A stretch of 16,657 bases of DNA, taken from assembly GCA_902462325.1 (NCBI GenBank), contig CABQBF010000049.1, positions 1-16,657 of the forward strand, given 5' to 3'. The stretch's first letter is position 1. The number at the start of each line of letters is the position of its first letter. This DNA is from an uncultured Peptococcaceae bacterium (lineage in GTDB: Bacteria > Bacillota > Peptococcia > Peptococcales > Peptococcaceae). Below are positions 15,146-16,657 of this stretch, in pieces. The notes beneath the pieces are model-generated. The model made no database searches and was not told where the DNA came from. It saw only the letters and a list, made by a program, of their open reading frames with translations. The position numbers were made by a program, and so were the translations under genes.

Positions 15146-16465
15146 ATGAAACCAATTGTAGCCATTGTTGGCCGGCCAAATGTGGGGAAATCGACATTGT
15201 TTAACCGTCTGACCCGGACCCGTTTGGCCATTATAGAGGACTATCCCGGCGTTACCCGCGACCGGCTTTACCAGGATGCCGAGTGGAATGATCGCACCTT
15301 CACGTTGATTGACACCGGCGGTATTGAGGTAAACAGTGAGGACACAATTTTATCCAAGGTACGGAAACAAGCGCAAGTGGCTATGGACGAAGCCGATGTC
15401 ATCGTTTTCTTATGCGACATTAAAGCTGGCGTTACGATTGAGGATATGGAAATTGCGCAAATGCTGCGGCGCACGAAAAAAGAAGTCATTTTGGCTGTGA
15501 ACAAGGTAGAAGATTTTAATAAACTGGACGATATTTACGAATTCTATCAACTGGGGTTGGGCGAGCCTTATCCCATTTCGGCCAGTCACGGTATGAATAC
15601 TGGTGATTTGCTGGACCGTTTGGTAGAATTGCTTGACCAGTTTGAGGAAGAAGACTATGAACCGGACATCATCAAAATTGCAGTGGTGGGACGGCCCAAT
15701 GTAGGGAAATCATCGCTGACCAATGCCATTTTAGGGCAAGAACGCTCCATTGTCAGCAATATTCCCGGTACAACCCGTGATGCCATTGACACACCCTTTG
15801 AGCGGAACGGACAGCGTTATGTAATTATTGACACTGCAGGAATGCGTCGCAAAAGCAAAGTGGCAGAAACGACCACAGAACGTTACAGTGTCATTCGGTC
15901 TTTGCGAGCTGTGGATCGCAGCGATGCAGTATTGATGGTAATAAATGCAGAGGAAGGCCTGATTGAGCAGGACAAAAAAATTGTAGGATATGCCCATGAA
16001 CAGGGCAAGGCCGTAATTTTGGTGGTAAATAAGTGGGATTTAATCGAGAAAAATGATAAAACGGCTTCTGTAATGGAAAAAACAATCCGTAGTGAATTAT
16101 TATTTTTGCAGTATGCGCCTATGATATTTGTTTCGGCGGAAACCAAGCAGCGGGTGAACCGTATTTTAGATATGGTCAATTTTGCGGTGGAACAGAACGC
16201 ACTGCGCATCAGTACCAGCGTGTTGAACGAGGTCATTCGCGATGCAGTGCAGCTGAATCCGCCACCATCCGATAAGGGAAAACGGCTGAAAATTTTGTAC
16301 GCAACACAGAGCGGAGTAAAGCCGCCAACTTTTGTGTTGTTTGTCAATGACCCTGAACTGATGCATTTTTCTTATGAACGTTTTCTGGAAAATAAAATTC
16401 GGGAAAACTTTGGTTTTGAAGGGACACCCCTTCGCTTTGTAATCAAGAAACGGTCAGAGGAGTGA
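15146..16465 (+). CDS. der: Ribosome-assembly GTPase Der (EngA)
   Basis: This is the double-domain GTPase essential for maturation of the 50S ribosomal subunit. The 439 residues comprise G domain 1 (G1 GRPNVGKS at 9-16, G3 DTGG at 56-59, G4 NKVE at 119-122), an acidic linker with EEEDYEPD, G domain 2 (GRPNVGKS at 182-189, DTAG at 229-232, NKWD at 295-298) and a C-terminal KH-like domain (about 350-439). G4 of domain 1 has Glu where the usual NKxD motif has Asp, with an Asp next to it (NKVED). The ATG follows AGGAAGGGAG (15123-15132) at 13 nt, slightly long. It has its own promoter and is followed after 5 nt by plsY, a pairing common in Bacillota. Confidence 0.97.
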   Translation: MKPIVAIVGRPNVGKSTLFNRLTRTRLAIIEDYPGVTRDRLYQDAEWNDRTFTLIDTGGIEVNSEDTILSKVRKQAQVAMDEADVIVFLCDIKAGVTIEDMEIAQMLRRTKKEVILAVNKVEDFNKLDDIYEFYQLGLGEPYPISASHGMNTGDLLDRLVELLDQFEEEDYEPDIIKIAVVGRPNVGKSSLTNAILGQERSIVSNIPGTTRDAIDTPFERNGQRYVIIDTAGMRRKSKVAETTTERYSVIRSLRAVDRSDAVLMVINAEEGLIEQDKKIVGYAHEQGKAVILVVNKWDLIEKNDKTASVMEKTIRSELLFLQYAPMIFVSAETKQRVNRILDMVNFAVEQNALRISTSVLNEVIRDAVQLNPPPSDKGKRLKILYATQSGVKPPTFVLFVNDPELMHFSYERFLENKIRENFGFEGTPLRFVIKKRSEE

Positions 16466-16470
16466 GTGCA

Positions 16471-16657
16471 ATGAATTGGCTTTTGGTTGCAGTGTGTGCT
16501 TATTTTCTTGGCGCTATCCCCTTTGGCTATATGGTAGGGAAGTTCTTAGGGGTGGATATCCGCCAGCATGGCAGCGGCAATGTGGGCTTCACCAATGTAT
16601 GGCGCACCTTGGGCATTGGTCCGGCGGCTGTTGTGTTGGCCGGCGATTTGGGCAAGG
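16471..16657 (+). CDS. plsY: Glycerol-3-phosphate acyltransferase PlsY, 3'-truncated by window edge
   Basis: This integral membrane acyltransferase moves acyl groups from acyl-phosphate to glycerol-3-phosphate, the first step of phospholipid synthesis in most Bacillota. Only the first 62 residues are present. They show an N-terminal membrane helix with GAIPFGY, then the family's first catalytic loop, IRQHGSGNVGFTNVWRTLG, with Ser35 and Arg45 of motif 1 kept; Phe40 stands where Ala is usual (GATN). The GDLGK at the end matches the D-x-x-K segment at the start of the next helix. The ATG lies 8 nt after GAGGAG (16457-16462), within the end of der, so the two are probably co-transcribed and coupled. 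With CdsA it places phospholipid synthesis in both transcription units of the window. Confidence 0.93.
   Translation, partial: MNWLLVAVCAYFLGAIPFGYMVGKFLGVDIRQHGSGNVGFTNVWRTLGIGPAAVVLAGDLGK

Noticed and set aside
15883..16347. Minus-strand ORF of 154 codons inside der
   Set aside because: It is antisense to conserved Der G domain 2 and the KH-like domain, with no ribosome site or recognisable motif; a shadow of the coding frame.

Overview
This looks like chromosomal core-genome DNA from an anaerobic member of the Bacillota (Firmicutes). The pointers are an [FeFe]-hydrogenase, a Gram-positive-type PolC replicative polymerase, strong AGGAGG-like ribosome binding sites, sigma-A-like promoters, moderate GC content, and the block uppS-cdsA-dxr-rseP-ispG-proS-polC, which resembles the classical Bacillus/Clostridium arrangement. 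I cannot fix the class from this window; Negativicutes or a clostridial lineage are both reasonable. I see no mobile elements, tRNA, rRNA, CRISPR arrays or phage genes.

Layout. (1) Positions 1-1553 hold the 3' part of an [FeFe]-hydrogenase catalytic subunit, cut by the window edge, which ends at a bidirectional terminator (1590-1639). (2) Positions 1648-3509, on the minus strand, hold a two-component system: an OmpR-type response regulator followed, with a 13-nt overlap, by a membrane sensor kinase. (3) Positions 3510-3865 are a 356-bp divergent control region. It holds a candidate promoter/operator for the two-component system, a possible 30-codon ORF, and a consensus-like promoter (3775-3803) for uppS. 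(4) Positions 3866-14945 form one long plus-strand gene run: uppS, cdsA, dxr, rseP, ispG, proS, an mgtC/sapB-family gene and polC. It is closed by a clear intrinsic terminator at 14969-15003. (5) A new promoter at 15062-15090 drives der (15146-16465) and the start of plsY (16471 to the window end).

How the genes fit together. dxr and ispG are two steps of the MEP pathway, which makes isoprenoid precursors. UppS turns these into undecaprenyl diphosphate, the lipid carrier for wall polymers. CdsA and PlsY act in phospholipid synthesis, RseP is an intramembrane protease, and ProS, PolC and Der serve translation, replication and ribosome assembly. The run is therefore an envelope-plus-growth housekeeping operon. 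The hydrogenase disposes of reducing equivalents as H2, or takes up H2. The neighbouring two-component system has no obvious target.

The most notable observation is that PolC is only 1217 residues. The DnaQ-like 3'-5' exonuclease normally embedded in its PHP domain is cleanly absent, while the PHP domain appears to keep a full set of nine metal-ligand residues. That raises the possibility of PHP-based or separately encoded proofreading. Smaller points are a Cys/His-rich helix in the sensor kinase, a possible 30-residue CxxC peptide upstream of uppS, start-codon corrections for ispG and mgtC, and a few hairpins inside genes.
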